This document shows, one piece after another, positions 56,684 through 64,000 of a stretch of DNA of 64,000 bases. Each line of letters opens with the position of its first letter. The stretch's first letter is position 1. The notes below the pieces were generated by a model that worked only from the letters and a program-made list of their open reading frames with translations, ran no database searches and was not told the DNA's origin. This stretch comes from Hyphococcus formosus (GTDB lineage: Bacteria; Pseudomonadota; Alphaproteobacteria; Caulobacterales; Parvularculaceae), in NCBI RefSeq assembly GCF_046736345.1, contig NZ_CP157210.1:744001-808000 (forward strand). The letters run 5' to 3'. A program made the position numbers and the translations under genes.

Positions 56684-57063
56684 ACGGATTTATCTGGTTG
56701 GCCGTGGCCGCAGGCGGTGCGATTGGGGCTATGCTGCGCCATGGCGTATCGCGCCTATCGCTGCATTATCTGGGCCCGAATTTTCCGTGGGGAACCTTGA
56801 GCGTTAATGTTGTTGGGTCTTTCGCTATGGGCATGCTCATTGTTTGGTTGAGTAGTCGCGAGCCGCAAAGTGCGGCCATGCGGGCATTTTTGACGGTCGG
56901 TCTTTTGGGCGCATTCACAACCTTTTCCACCTTTTCTTTGGATGTGGTATCGCTTTACCGAGACCGCACGATGATGATAGCGGGCGCATATTTGTTCGCG
57001 TCGGTCATTCTATCAATTGGCGGGCTGCTTGGGGGATTGGCGCTCGGAAGGCAACTTTCATGA
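56680..57063 (+). CDS. crcB: Fluoride ion transporter CrcB/Fluc
   Basis: A 127-residue four-helix channel exporting fluoride as an antiparallel dimer. Signatures are GGAIGAMLRHGVSR, GTLSVNVVGSFAMG and TVGLLGAFTTFSTFSLD, the last with the phenylalanine box. No fluoride riboswitch is seen upstream; the gene is embedded in an operon, overlapping both neighbours by four bases. Confidence 0.95.
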   Translation: MNGFIWLAVAAGGAIGAMLRHGVSRLSLHYLGPNFPWGTLSVNVVGSFAMGMLIVWLSSREPQSAAMRAFLTVGLLGAFTTFSTFSLDVVSLYRDRTMMIAGAYLFASVILSIGGLLGGLALGRQLS

Positions 57064-58043
57064 GTGGTGTACAGATCAAAACAGTCACCGATGACGAAGC
57101 GGGCATGCGGGTCGATCGCTGGTTCAAAGCGCATTTTCCCGCTCTGCGCCATGGCGATCTTGAGAAACTCCTCCGAAAGGGGCAAGTGCGCGTTTCCGGT
57201 GGCCGTGTAAAGGCGAACCGGAGATTGGAAGCAGGTGAAGAAGTTCGTGTACCACCGCTGCATCTGTCGCAGCGCCCCAACAAGCCAAAGGAATTTCGCC
57301 AAGAAGACGCAAAAGCCATCCGAGAAATGATTGTCTTCGAAGATGATGCGATGATGGCTATCAATAAACCGTTTGGATTGGCGGTGCAGGGCGGTACGAA
57401 TACGAAACAACATATCGATGGGATGCTGGCGTCGCTTGAAAAAGATGGGGAACGACCGCGCCTCGTACACCGGCTGGATAAAGACACCGGCGGGTTGTTG
57501 CTGCTCGCAAAAACCCGTCAGGCCGCACAGCGCTTGGGCGATGCATTCAAAGGGCATGATATCGAGAAAACCTATTGGGCATTGACCGCTGGTGTTCCGC
57601 GTCCGCGCGAAGGAACGATCGATATGCCTATCGCCAAGCGAATGGTGCGTGTGGGCGAGGGTGAAGAAGAGCGTGTCGTACCGGCCGAAGGCGAGGACGC
57701 AAAAAAAGCTATTACGGACTATCAAACGATTGATGATGCCGGCAACGGCGTGGCTTTTCTGGCGATGCGCCCCGTTACCGGGCGAACCCACCAATTGCGC
57801 GTACACGCGGCGGCGGTCGGCACGCCTATCATTGGCGATCGCAAATATGGTGGCGCGCGATCAAGCCTCGAGGGCGTATCAAACAACCTTCATTTGTTTT
57901 GCCGGTCGATGACCTTTCCGCACCCAAAGACAGGCCGCAAAATGACTCTATCAGTCCCGCTTACGGGACATATGCTAAAGACATGGATATTTTTCACATT
58001 TGACGCCAATGCGAAATGCGAATGGCCAGAGGATATCCGGTGA
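57060..58043 (+). CDS. rluC: Ribosomal large-subunit pseudouridine synthase C
   Basis: A 327-residue RluA-family enzyme modifying uridines of 23S rRNA. An S4 RNA-binding domain (about 12-70, with RVDRWFKAHFPALRHGDLEK and RKGQVRVSGGRV) precedes the catalytic domain, whose aspartate lies in LVHRLDKDTGG. The motifs GRTHQLRVH and IIGDRKYGG complete the active site. The target uridine set is assigned by family. Confidence 0.94.
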   Translation: MSGVQIKTVTDDEAGMRVDRWFKAHFPALRHGDLEKLLRKGQVRVSGGRVKANRRLEAGEEVRVPPLHLSQRPNKPKEFRQEDAKAIREMIVFEDDAMMAINKPFGLAVQGGTNTKQHIDGMLASLEKDGERPRLVHRLDKDTGGLLLLAKTRQAAQRLGDAFKGHDIEKTYWALTAGVPRPREGTIDMPIAKRMVRVGEGEEERVVPAEGEDAKKAITDYQTIDDAGNGVAFLAMRPVTGRTHQLRVHAAAVGTPIIGDRKYGGARSSLEGVSNNLHLFCRSMTFPHPKTGRKMTLSVPLTGHMLKTWIFFTFDANAKCEWPEDIR

Positions 58044-58750
58044 AGACAGAAGAACCGAAACCCAAGCGATTTTATGAAACCGTGTCGGTCCAAGAGACCG
58101 ATGGCCGGTTTGAAATATTGCTCGATGGTCGTGTGGCGAAAACGCTCGGCGGTAAAGCATTGGCTGCGCCTAATGCCGATCTGGCCGCTGCGGTTATGAA
58201 CGAATGGGACGCGCAGAAAGACCATATTGACCGCAAAACCATGCGCCTAACGGGAATTCTCTCGGCGGCGATTGATGGCGGCAAAAAAGGCCGCAAGGAA
58301 TGGATCGATGAGATCCTGAGCTATCTCGGATCGGATCTTGTTTGTTATCGCGCTGATATGCCTGAAGCGCTCAACAAGGCCCAGGCCGCATGTTGGGAAC
58401 CTTATATCGATTTTATGCGGAACGAATTTGGCGCAATGTTGGTGTCGACCACCGGCGTTGTCGCAATTGGCCAGCCGGATGCGACGTTCTCGACGATGCG
58501 AAAGGTGCTTGAGGCGGAACCATCGGAGCGCTTATTTGCACTTCAAATCGCGACAGCTATTTCCGGATCAGCAGTTCTGGCTATGGCCTTATGGAAGGGC
58601 TTTAAAGACGCGGAAGAGATATTCAACGCCTCGCGGGTTGATGAACATTTCCAACAGGAGCGTTGGGGCGTCGATGACGAAGCGAAAGCGCGCGAAGAAG
58701 TTTTACGCAACGACTTCCTGACGACCGCGAATTTTCTATCGTTACTCTAG
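58040..58750 (+). CDS. ATP12-family F1-ATPase assembly chaperone
   Basis: A 236-residue homologue of ATP12, which in mitochondria binds the alpha subunit of the F1-ATPase. It contains KRFYETVSVQETDGRFEILL, DGRVAKTLGGKALAAP and EWDAQKDHIDRKTMRLTGIL. GTG at 58040 was chosen because it forms the GTGA overlap with rluC seen in neighbouring pairs, with AGAGGA eight bases upstream; the ATG at 58016 would overlap by 28 bases. It ends nine bases inside the convergent EF-hand gene. Confidence 0.92.
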   Translation: MKTEEPKPKRFYETVSVQETDGRFEILLDGRVAKTLGGKALAAPNADLAAAVMNEWDAQKDHIDRKTMRLTGILSAAIDGGKKGRKEWIDEILSYLGSDLVCYRADMPEALNKAQAACWEPYIDFMRNEFGAMLVSTTGVVAIGQPDATFSTMRKVLEAEPSERLFALQIATAISGSAVLAMALWKGFKDAEEIFNASRVDEHFQQERWGVDDEAKAREEVLRNDFLTTANFLSLL

Positions 58751-59488
58751 ATCGATTGTTTCACCGCGATTGATCGCGCGAAAACGCAAAAGCTCGTCAT
58801 CGGTTAAAATCATATCTGAATTCGCGTCCATGGAATCGAAATCGAGCATATATTCCCGGATGTAATCTTGCAGGGATAGCGTCTCGGCGGCCCCTGCCAT
58901 GAACGAAAATTTTGAAAGCGCGAAGGCTTCGGTTTGCGCGCGCGCGGCGTCGGGATCAATTTCTTCGATAAAGGCATCATATTGCCGTTGGCGTGCGATT
59001 TCTTCCGTAGGCGCACCAGATTGACGTACTTCATTATTGCGCCAGCTATCGACAAGATCGGCGAATTCTTGCGCCGATAATTGGCCATTGCGGTTTTTAT
59101 CGGCGATGGCGAAATCGAGTTTCGCTTCTTCAAAAGCCTCGGTACGCGTCAGCGCTTCACCATCAAACGCCATGCGCAGATTTTCGATGGTTGTCCGGCC
59201 AGCTTCGGTTTCCCGATAAGGTTGGCTCCGGTCAAAAGTCACCGTGCGCTTATCGGTTTCAATGACTTCACCATTTACGCTTCGCTTGAGCGTAACCGTC
59301 TGTTTGAGTTGTTGGGCGCTATTGAGGGAATCCGCCATCTCATCGGGATCGAACGCGTCGGACTCTTCTGCGGCACTTGTTTCGGATGGGGTTGCCGTGT
59401 CCTCTGCTGGTTCTTGCGCCGAAACCGATGTTGCAAGTGCTAAGGCTGCAATGGTGCTGATCGCAAGGCTAGAACCGACAATCTTCAT
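58742..59488 (-). CDS. Exported EF-hand calcium-binding protein
   Basis: A 248-residue secreted protein of unknown function. A signal peptide (MKIVGSSLAISTIAALALAT, ending SVSA) and an acidic low-complexity part (about 25-55) precede the body. One complete EF-hand is at D130-F142 (DKNRNGQLSAQEF), and a second, less standard loop lies at 221-233 (DANSDMILTDDEL). It probably binds calcium in the periplasm or outside the cell (inference). ATG 59488 has GGGAG seven bases upstream; GTG 59491 is the alternative. Confidence 0.78.
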   Translation of the reverse strand: MKIVGSSLAISTIAALALATSVSAQEPAEDTATPSETSAAEESDAFDPDEMADSLNSAQQLKQTVTLKRSVNGEVIETDKRTVTFDRSQPYRETEAGRTTIENLRMAFDGEALTRTEAFEEAKLDFAIADKNRNGQLSAQEFADLVDSWRNNEVRQSGAPTEEIARQRQYDAFIEEIDPDAARAQTEAFALSKFSFMAGAAETLSLQDYIREYMLDFDSMDANSDMILTDDELLRFRAINRGETIDLE

Positions 59489-59689
59489 CACGAAACTCCC
59501 TTTGAACTAGAATTTTCATAGCATAACAGGTGGGGAAAGGTCTTTCAAAACAAAGGCCATGGCACCATCAAGATTACATTAAATCCGCTTAATGACCGGG
59601 TTCAAGGTGCAGCGCGAACCAAGAGTTGATACAGGAGCCAGGAAAAGTACGGCTCTATCGTGTCATCGGAGATATTCCGTAATCGGAAA

Positions 59690-60418
59690 TCAAATGGCTG
59701 GCGGTTTCGCCGGTATGGTCGGGCCAAACAATTGCTCGAAAGCTTGTTTAAGCGCGTCGTCGCTTTCGTCCATTGTCACAGGCAGGCCGAGGTCGACAAG
59801 GCTGGTGACGCCAAAACCGGGTGTGCTGATACCGCAAGGGGTGATCCCGCCAAAATGGGAAAGGTCAGGTTCCACATTGAGTGCGATCCCATGGAAGCTG
59901 ACCCATTTGCGAATACGAACGCCAATTGCCGCGATTTTGTCTTCGCGCTGCGGGCCGCCGGGGTCGGTCCGGTCAACCCAGACGCCAACGCGGTCATCTC
60001 TGCGCTCGGCTTTGACATTGAACCGATCAAGCGCCTCTATCAGCCATTGCTCTAGGCCATAAACATAGGCGCGAATATCTTTGCCTCGTTTTTCGAGATC
60101 GAGCATGACATAGGCAACCCGCTGGCCAGGCCCGTGATAGGTATATTCGCCGCCGCGTGACGTCTTGTAGACCGGGAACTGGTCTGCGTTCAAAAGGTCC
60201 TCGGGCTTGGCGCTCGTCCCGCCCGTATAGAGCGGCGGGTGTTCCAGCAGCCAGACAACCTCGTTCGCTTCGCCTTTGCGGATCGCCGCAGCGCGGGCTT
60301 CCATTGCTGCCACCGCGTCGTCATAGGAGATACGCGCGCTCGACACAGCCCATTCGACCGGCGAATCGGCCCGTAGCCTTTCCAGTGTCGCATCGATATT
60401 GGTAGAGGTTCTGGCCAC
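59690..60418 (-). CDS. lipB: Lipoyl(octanoyl) transferase
   Basis: A 242-residue LipB that moves octanoate from ACP to lipoyl domains such as those on PdhB and PdhC here. Motifs: TSRGGEYTYHGPGQRVAYVM, the conserved lysine in KIAAIGVRIRKW, and the catalytic cysteine in GITPCGIS. GTG at 60418 is preferred, as GGAG lies upstream and the extended frame to 60562 adds about 48 atypical residues. It is divergent from the tRNA-Leu gene. Confidence 0.9.
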   Translation of the reverse strand: MARTSTNIDATLERLRADSPVEWAVSSARISYDDAVAAMEARAAAIRKGEANEVVWLLEHPPLYTGGTSAKPEDLLNADQFPVYKTSRGGEYTYHGPGQRVAYVMLDLEKRGKDIRAYVYGLEQWLIEALDRFNVKAERRDDRVGVWVDRTDPGGPQREDKIAAIGVRIRKWVSFHGIALNVEPDLSHFGGITPCGISTPGFGVTSLVDLGLPVTMDESDDALKQAFEQLFGPTIPAKPPAI

Positions 60419-60570
60419 GATTGAAGGCTCCAGCCGCTGCAAAAGGCTGAAATAGGGGGCTTTTGCTATTTGAACAACTCGGAGAGGGGCGCAAACGCCA
60501 GAAAACGGCCAGTAATCGCGCGGATTTGCGGTTCCTGTGGCGATCGGCACGAATTCCTGCACTTTTGGGC

Positions 60571-60599
60571 TTCACACAGCCGGTGGCTTTTGCTATCTC
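60571..60599 (+). promoter_or_regulatory. Candidate tRNA-Leu promoter
   Basis: TTCACA (60571-60576), 17 bases, TATCTC (60594-60599) with an extended -10 TGC just before it. The tRNA begins 21 bases later. A moderate match, supported mainly by position. Confidence 0.4.
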
Positions 60600-60620
60600 C
60601 GCCGCTCCTCGCTAGGACGT

Positions 60621-60705
60621 GCGGTCGTGGCGGAATTGGTAGACGCGCAGCGTTGAGGTCGCTGTGGGGCAACCCGTGGAAGTTCGAGTCTTCTCGACCG
60701 CACCA
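60621..60705 (+). tRNA. tRNA-Leu (anticodon GAG)
   Basis: An 85-base gene with encoded CCA. The acceptor stem GCGGTCG (60621-60627) pairs with CGACCGC (60695-60701), and A702-CCA follows. The anticodon stem CAGCG/CGCTG encloses loop TTGAGGT (60653-60659), giving anticodon GAG (60655-60657) for CUC/CUU leucine codons. The T loop GTTCGAGTC and the long variable arm (TGTGGGGCAACCCGTG area), a class II feature, are visible. Confidence 0.95.
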
Positions 60706-60854
60706 TTTACCCCGGAAATTTTGGTTTTTGCGACGGCGATTGCCGTTCGTTCTGAACGCTCGATTTGTGGCCGGTATTTGCAACCGACCAATAATGGCGA
60801 TCTGCGCTAAGGTATGTCCAATGTTGGTTTGGTCGTAGAAACAGGGCTAGGTAG

Positions 60855-60869
60855 CACCTACATTAGGTG
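60855..60869. repeat. Inverted repeat CACCTA-CAT-TAGGTG
   Basis: A perfect 6-bp palindrome with a 3-base spacer, 26 bases upstream of the GNAT gene start. Its position fits an operator near a promoter, or a small 5' hairpin. Confidence 0.5.
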
Positions 60870-60894
60870 TCGATCAAAGCCATAAAAGAAAATC

Positions 60895-61356
60895 ATGTCG
60901 AAGCTTGCTGATAAAGAATTTGAATTTACAAAACTTCATCCGGGTGATGAAGAAAAGATTCTTACTTTATATCGGACCTATCGAACCAACACCTATCCGC
61001 CGCAGATGGTGCGGCAACTTTTGGCTGATTTTCCTTCTGTGGGTGTTTTTCATAAAGGTGCGTTGATCGGCTTTAGCTATTTCGAATATTTCGCGCCGGA
61101 CATAATCGAGCTCGGCAATATCTTCGTTCATAAAGAATGGCGGAATGCGGGTTTGGGAAAAAAGATCATTGCCCTGATGGAAGCGCATGCGGCGGCGCTA
61201 GGGTATAAAGCGATTATCCTCACCAATAGCTTGGGGTATGAGACGGTTGAGCCGAAGGAACATGCGTCAGGGTTTTATAAGCGCAACGGATATGAAAATG
61301 TGCTTCATACGGAACAGTCAGACGTGTTCGTCAAATATTTAAGCGGTGCCCAGTAA
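60895..61356 (+). CDS. GNAT family N-acetyltransferase
   Basis: A 153-residue acetyltransferase. The acetyl-CoA-binding motif A is IFVHKEWRNAGLGKKIIALM, with VEPKEHASGFYKRNGYENV as motif B. The substrate is unknown. The ATG has only a weak purine-rich site (AAAAGAAAA). It converges with the next gene and overlaps it by 18 bases. Confidence 0.85.
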   Translation: MSKLADKEFEFTKLHPGDEEKILTLYRTYRTNTYPPQMVRQLLADFPSVGVFHKGALIGFSYFEYFAPDIIELGNIFVHKEWRNAGLGKKIIALMEAHAAALGYKAIILTNSLGYETVEPKEHASGFYKRNGYENVLHTEQSDVFVKYLSGAQ

Positions 61357-62547
61357 TTCGCGCGCTGTATCCGCCGGGAGGCGTCCCGTTACCTGGCCCT
61401 GCCATACGGAATCAAAATCCCGTCGATGTTGCGTGATCGCTTCGGAACTGAAATAGGCGGTGCTGCGCCCTAATTTATAATCGGCGCTCGCCTGTTGGTC
61501 CTCGACGAGGACAATGGCATCGTCATAAAGGATGAAATCCTTGCGTAAGCGCTGGGGGAGGTCATCGAGCATGAGGAGGCCGATCTCCACCCCGATATTG
61601 ATTTGCTGTTTGTATAACTCGCGAAGGGGCGCGAGGAATTCTTCATTCGCGAAATCGTCTGCGCGCACCATATAAACCCGGCGAATTCGGCCACCATTTT
61701 TGATGAATCTTTCATTCGCGGCGTTATATCTATGCCGTTCTAAAAGGCGTTTCGGATTTGTGGTCATGTCCAGCGTATCGATTGATTTGAAATCACCAGA
61801 TTCGACCCAGCCCGATTGAACGCTTTGAACCTCTGTTCCATAAAAGGAAATATATCCCTTTTGGAGAGATTGAAAATTCTGAAGGTATTTTTCCTGTTCT
61901 TCCTGAACGACCGAAATCAGCTTTGTCGGATTGGCGACATTTGTAAGTCCGATCGAGCCTTCGCCAAGGGACTTTTCTTTTTTCAGGATTTCAAGAACCA
62001 GCGACGCGACGAAAGAATCCCGTATGCGGAATAAATAATTGAATTCCCGCGCCATCAACAAGGCCTGAATGCCGCTTGTGCCTTTATTCAAATAACAGAC
62101 AATGCACTCTTCCGATGGTGCGCTTAATATGCGGGTGGATTGATATAGATCGCCTTCCATTTCGTGGATGACATGGGAAAGTAAATTGTGAACCAGCTTC
62201 GCATCGCCCAGCACGGATACCGGTACGTTCTTTTCAACCGCGTCGCGGATAATCCATGGAATTAGATCACCGCTTTTCTGCGGGTTGACGATGACAATTT
62301 CTTCCGCGCGCGCACCGGCTTTTTCGGCAAAGGGCATCAACCGATCAGCTTTAATTTCCGTCAGTGAATGTTTGGGCCGATAAAGCGCCGCGATGATAAT
62401 GATCAAAATACCAAAGGCGAGGGCCCCGCCGATTGCGATTTCGTTCGAGAAATAGGGCTTATCGGTCAGTAGCGCTAATGTAGAGAAAACCGTGAGTGCG
62501 AATGCGGCAACGCCAAGCCCCGTATTTAGCCATGCTGCGTCTCGCAT
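61339..62547 (-). CDS. Membrane-anchored protein of unknown function
   Basis: A 402-residue protein that I do not recognise. Two N-terminal membrane helices (about 8-27 and 36-55) leave a cytosolic region of about 340 residues. Two segments look alike in layout: about 80-190 (EEIVIVNPQKSGDLIPWIIR to FRIRDSFVASLVLEILKK) and about 265-395 (RHRYNAANERFIKNGGRIRR, then DFILYDDAIVLVEDQQ and FDSVWQ). This suggests a tandem, phospholipase D-like fold. No HxK(x4)D catalytic motif is present, so a binding rather than enzymatic role is likely (inference). It stands alone on the minus strand. Confidence 0.6.
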   Translation of the reverse strand: MRDAAWLNTGLGVAAFALTVFSTLALLTDKPYFSNEIAIGGALAFGILIIIIAALYRPKHSLTEIKADRLMPFAEKAGARAEEIVIVNPQKSGDLIPWIIRDAVEKNVPVSVLGDAKLVHNLLSHVIHEMEGDLYQSTRILSAPSEECIVCYLNKGTSGIQALLMAREFNYLFRIRDSFVASLVLEILKKEKSLGEGSIGLTNVANPTKLISVVQEEQEKYLQNFQSLQKGYISFYGTEVQSVQSGWVESGDFKSIDTLDMTTNPKRLLERHRYNAANERFIKNGGRIRRVYMVRADDFANEEFLAPLRELYKQQINIGVEIGLLMLDDLPQRLRKDFILYDDAIVLVEDQQASADYKLGRSTAYFSSEAITQHRRDFDSVWQGQVTGRLPADTARELLGTA

Positions 62548-62629
62548 TTCATTTTCCCCCGTAGAATGACGTTGTTCTGGATAGCAAAGGCCAAGGATAA
62601 ATAGAAGCTTTAAAACAAGGAGATATCAA

Positions 62630-63550
62630 TCAGTCATGGGTGAGCGACAAATTCGTCTGGGCTTCGATTAAAAGCCAATTCCACAATGCCTTTTCTGTGC
62701 GTTGGCGCGGCGGTTCATTTCTGCGCACAAGCGCCATAAAGCCGCCCGGCAGCGAATTTTCAGACAGCTTGATCAAAATACCGCGGTCAATCGCGTCCTT
62801 AACAAGAGCCCGGCTCAAGAGTGCAACGCCTTGTCCGGCAATCGCCGCCTGATAGGCATGAAACTCATCGCTGAAGCTTATGTCGGCCGCGGCCTCGTTT
62901 TTGCGACGCCGGATTTTATGAATGCGCAGCCATTTCTCCCAATTCTGGTCGTGTTTTGAGATGTTTTTAAATTCGAAATGAATAAAGGGCAGCGAATGAA
63001 AATCGCTACCCGGTTTGATGTTCAAAGTGGGGCTTGCAACGGGGATCATCTCGTCTTGCCCCAGCCAGTGAATATCAAGGTCCGATTGATCTCGTTTTTC
63101 TGCGAATATCCGAAATGCAAAATCGGCTTCATACGTATGAAGATTAATTAGCTCTTCTGATGCAAGCACCCTAACGGCGATTGATGGGTTTTCCTGGCGC
63201 AATTTCGCAAGACGCGGCGTCAACCAAAGCGCTGTGAACGTTGAGGTTGCGGTGATCGTAAACCGATTGCGCGCCGAGTGGCGCTCAAGCGCGGCAATGC
63301 CATCGCGCAATTCGCTGATCCCCGCTTGGGCAAAATGGGCGAGTGTTTTGCCAGCTTCGGTCAGCTGTACCTGCCGGACCTGCCGCTCAAATAGCTGGAC
63401 GCCTAATTGAGCCTCCAGATTTCTGATTTGGTGCGAGATTGCGGCCGGCGACAGCGCAAGCTCATTGGCGGCAAGTTTAAAGCTGAGATGGCGGGATGCG
63501 GCTTCGAACGCCAAAAACATCGATAAAGGCGGCAATCGCGGCTCATTCAT
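62630..63550 (-). CDS. LysR-type transcriptional regulator
   Basis: A 306-residue LTTR from the chosen start. An N-terminal winged helix-turn-helix (LSMFLAFEAASRHLSFKLAA, AISHQIRNLEAQLGVQLFER) and a C-terminal periplasmic-binding-like effector domain are visible. It resembles the GcvA/AmpR-like branch. Upstream in-frame ATGs at 63571 and 63583 give 313 and 317 residues; 63550 is preferred because a palindromic operator ends at 63585, almost touching the longer starts. It is divergent from the azoreductase-like gene, its likely target. The effector is unknown. Confidence 0.85.
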   Translation of the reverse strand: MNEPRLPPLSMFLAFEAASRHLSFKLAANELALSPAAISHQIRNLEAQLGVQLFERQVRQVQLTEAGKTLAHFAQAGISELRDGIAALERHSARNRFTITATSTFTALWLTPRLAKLRQENPSIAVRVLASEELINLHTYEADFAFRIFAEKRDQSDLDIHWLGQDEMIPVASPTLNIKPGSDFHSLPFIHFEFKNISKHDQNWEKWLRIHKIRRRKNEAAADISFSDEFHAYQAAIAGQGVALLSRALVKDAIDRGILIKLSENSLPGGFMALVRRNEPPRQRTEKALWNWLLIEAQTNLSLTHD

Positions 63551-63584
63551 AGATGAGGAATACTTGTCCATAGGCTCATACATA

Positions 63585-63605
63585 TCATTTGTACTATCGC
63601 AATGA
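63585..63605. promoter_or_regulatory. LysR-type operator TCATT-N11-AATGA
   Basis: A perfect 5-bp palindrome with 11 bases between arms matches the general LTTR T-N11-A box. It lies in the 72-105-base gap between the LysR gene and the divergent flavoprotein, where such a regulator usually binds. Confidence 0.55.
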
Positions 63606-63655
63606 AACCATACTTAGCCAGCAGTCGCAGATCGATAGATTAGGAGAGTTTGGCT

Positions 63656-64000
63656 ATGGATACGGTTCTTGTCATTGACGGCAGCGCGCGGACCTATGGT
63701 TCAGATATTGCGAGCTTTGGATCGCATACACGGCGAATTTCGCACCTGTTCGCGGAAACATGGCGCTCGCAGCGCCCCGAAGATTTGATTTTACATCGAG
63801 AAGTTGGGGCCGTGCCGCCATCGCCCGTTGATGCGGATTGGGTTCATGCCGCCTTTACGCCTGCGGAAGAACGCACTTTCTGGATGCAGCAGCGGCTCGC
63901 CGAGAGTGACAAGCTCGTGGATGAGCTTATTGCCGCTGATGTGATCGTCGTTGCCGCCCCCATGTATAATTTTGGATTGCCAGCGCAAATCAAAGCCTAT
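63656..64000 (+). CDS. FMN-dependent NADH-azoreductase-like protein, N-terminal part (cut by window edge)
   Basis: The first 115 codons of a flavodoxin-fold NAD(P)H-dependent oxidoreductase of the AzoR/acyl-carrier phosphodiesterase-like family, which reduces quinones or azo compounds with FMN. The phosphate loop is VLVIDGSARTYGSDIASFGS and the FMN-binding segment is APMYNFGLPAQIKAY at the window end. ATG 63656 is preceded by TAGGAGAG, eight bases upstream. It is probably controlled by the divergent LysR regulator. Confidence 0.85.
   Translation, partial: MDTVLVIDGSARTYGSDIASFGSHTRRISHLFAETWRSQRPEDLILHREVGAVPPSPVDADWVHAAFTPAEERTFWMQQRLAESDKLVDELIAADVIVVAAPMYNFGLPAQIKAY

Overview
The window is a chromosomal segment from an alphaproteobacterium. 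This is inferred from PdhB carrying its own lipoyl domain, an Hda homologue beside ppk, an ATP12-type chaperone after rluC, adk between secY and rpsM, and a VPLPA-type CTERM protein. No rRNA, phage, transposase or CRISPR array was seen, and genus cannot be fixed from the sequence alone. A Hyphomonadaceae- or Parvularculaceae-like relative is a guess.

Bases 1-12.6 kb hold housekeeping genes. They run from the start of purM (minus) through DUF2066, hda, ppk and ppx (plus), then on the minus strand an SDR oxidoreductase, a CTERM-anchored exported protein, pyrG, secG and a DUF885 protein. At 12.8-15.5 kb are pdhB and pdhC, without pdhA or lpd. At 15.6-16.1 kb a gene-free stretch holds two consecutive promoter-plus-terminator units that look like small RNA genes.

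From 16.1 to 51.2 kb lies the translation and transcription supercluster: rplKA, rplJL-rpoBC, rpsLG-fusA-tuf, S10, spc and alpha operons in standard internal order. It is interrupted twice. About 3.5 kb between rplA and rplJ carries an ECF-like sigma factor with an SRPBCC gene (minus) and a three-gene putative copper cluster (plus). A glycosyltransferase (minus) sits between rpoC and rpsL. secE and nusG are not upstream of rplK. Hairpins and candidate promoters suggest that the long operons are subdivided: own promoters for rplK, rplJ, rpsL and rpsM, and hairpins after tuf and after rpmD.

From 51.2 kb onward are a DegP-type protease, a SulP transporter, rarA, a sterol desaturase-like protein, crcB, rluC and an ATP12 chaperone (several joined by 4-base overlaps), an EF-hand protein, lipB, tRNA-Leu(GAG), a GNAT acetyltransferase, an unrecognised membrane-anchored protein, a LysR regulator and the start of a divergent azoreductase-like flavoprotein.

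The parts most worth a second look are the tandem small-RNA candidates upstream of rplK, the copper/sigma block that splits the ribosomal operon, the structured rplL-rpoB spacer, and the unknown membrane protein at 61.3-62.5 kb. I saw no clear large new multi-gene system. Start codons were chosen by ribosome-binding sites and family N-termini. All functional calls are by recognition of sequence motifs, not by database search.
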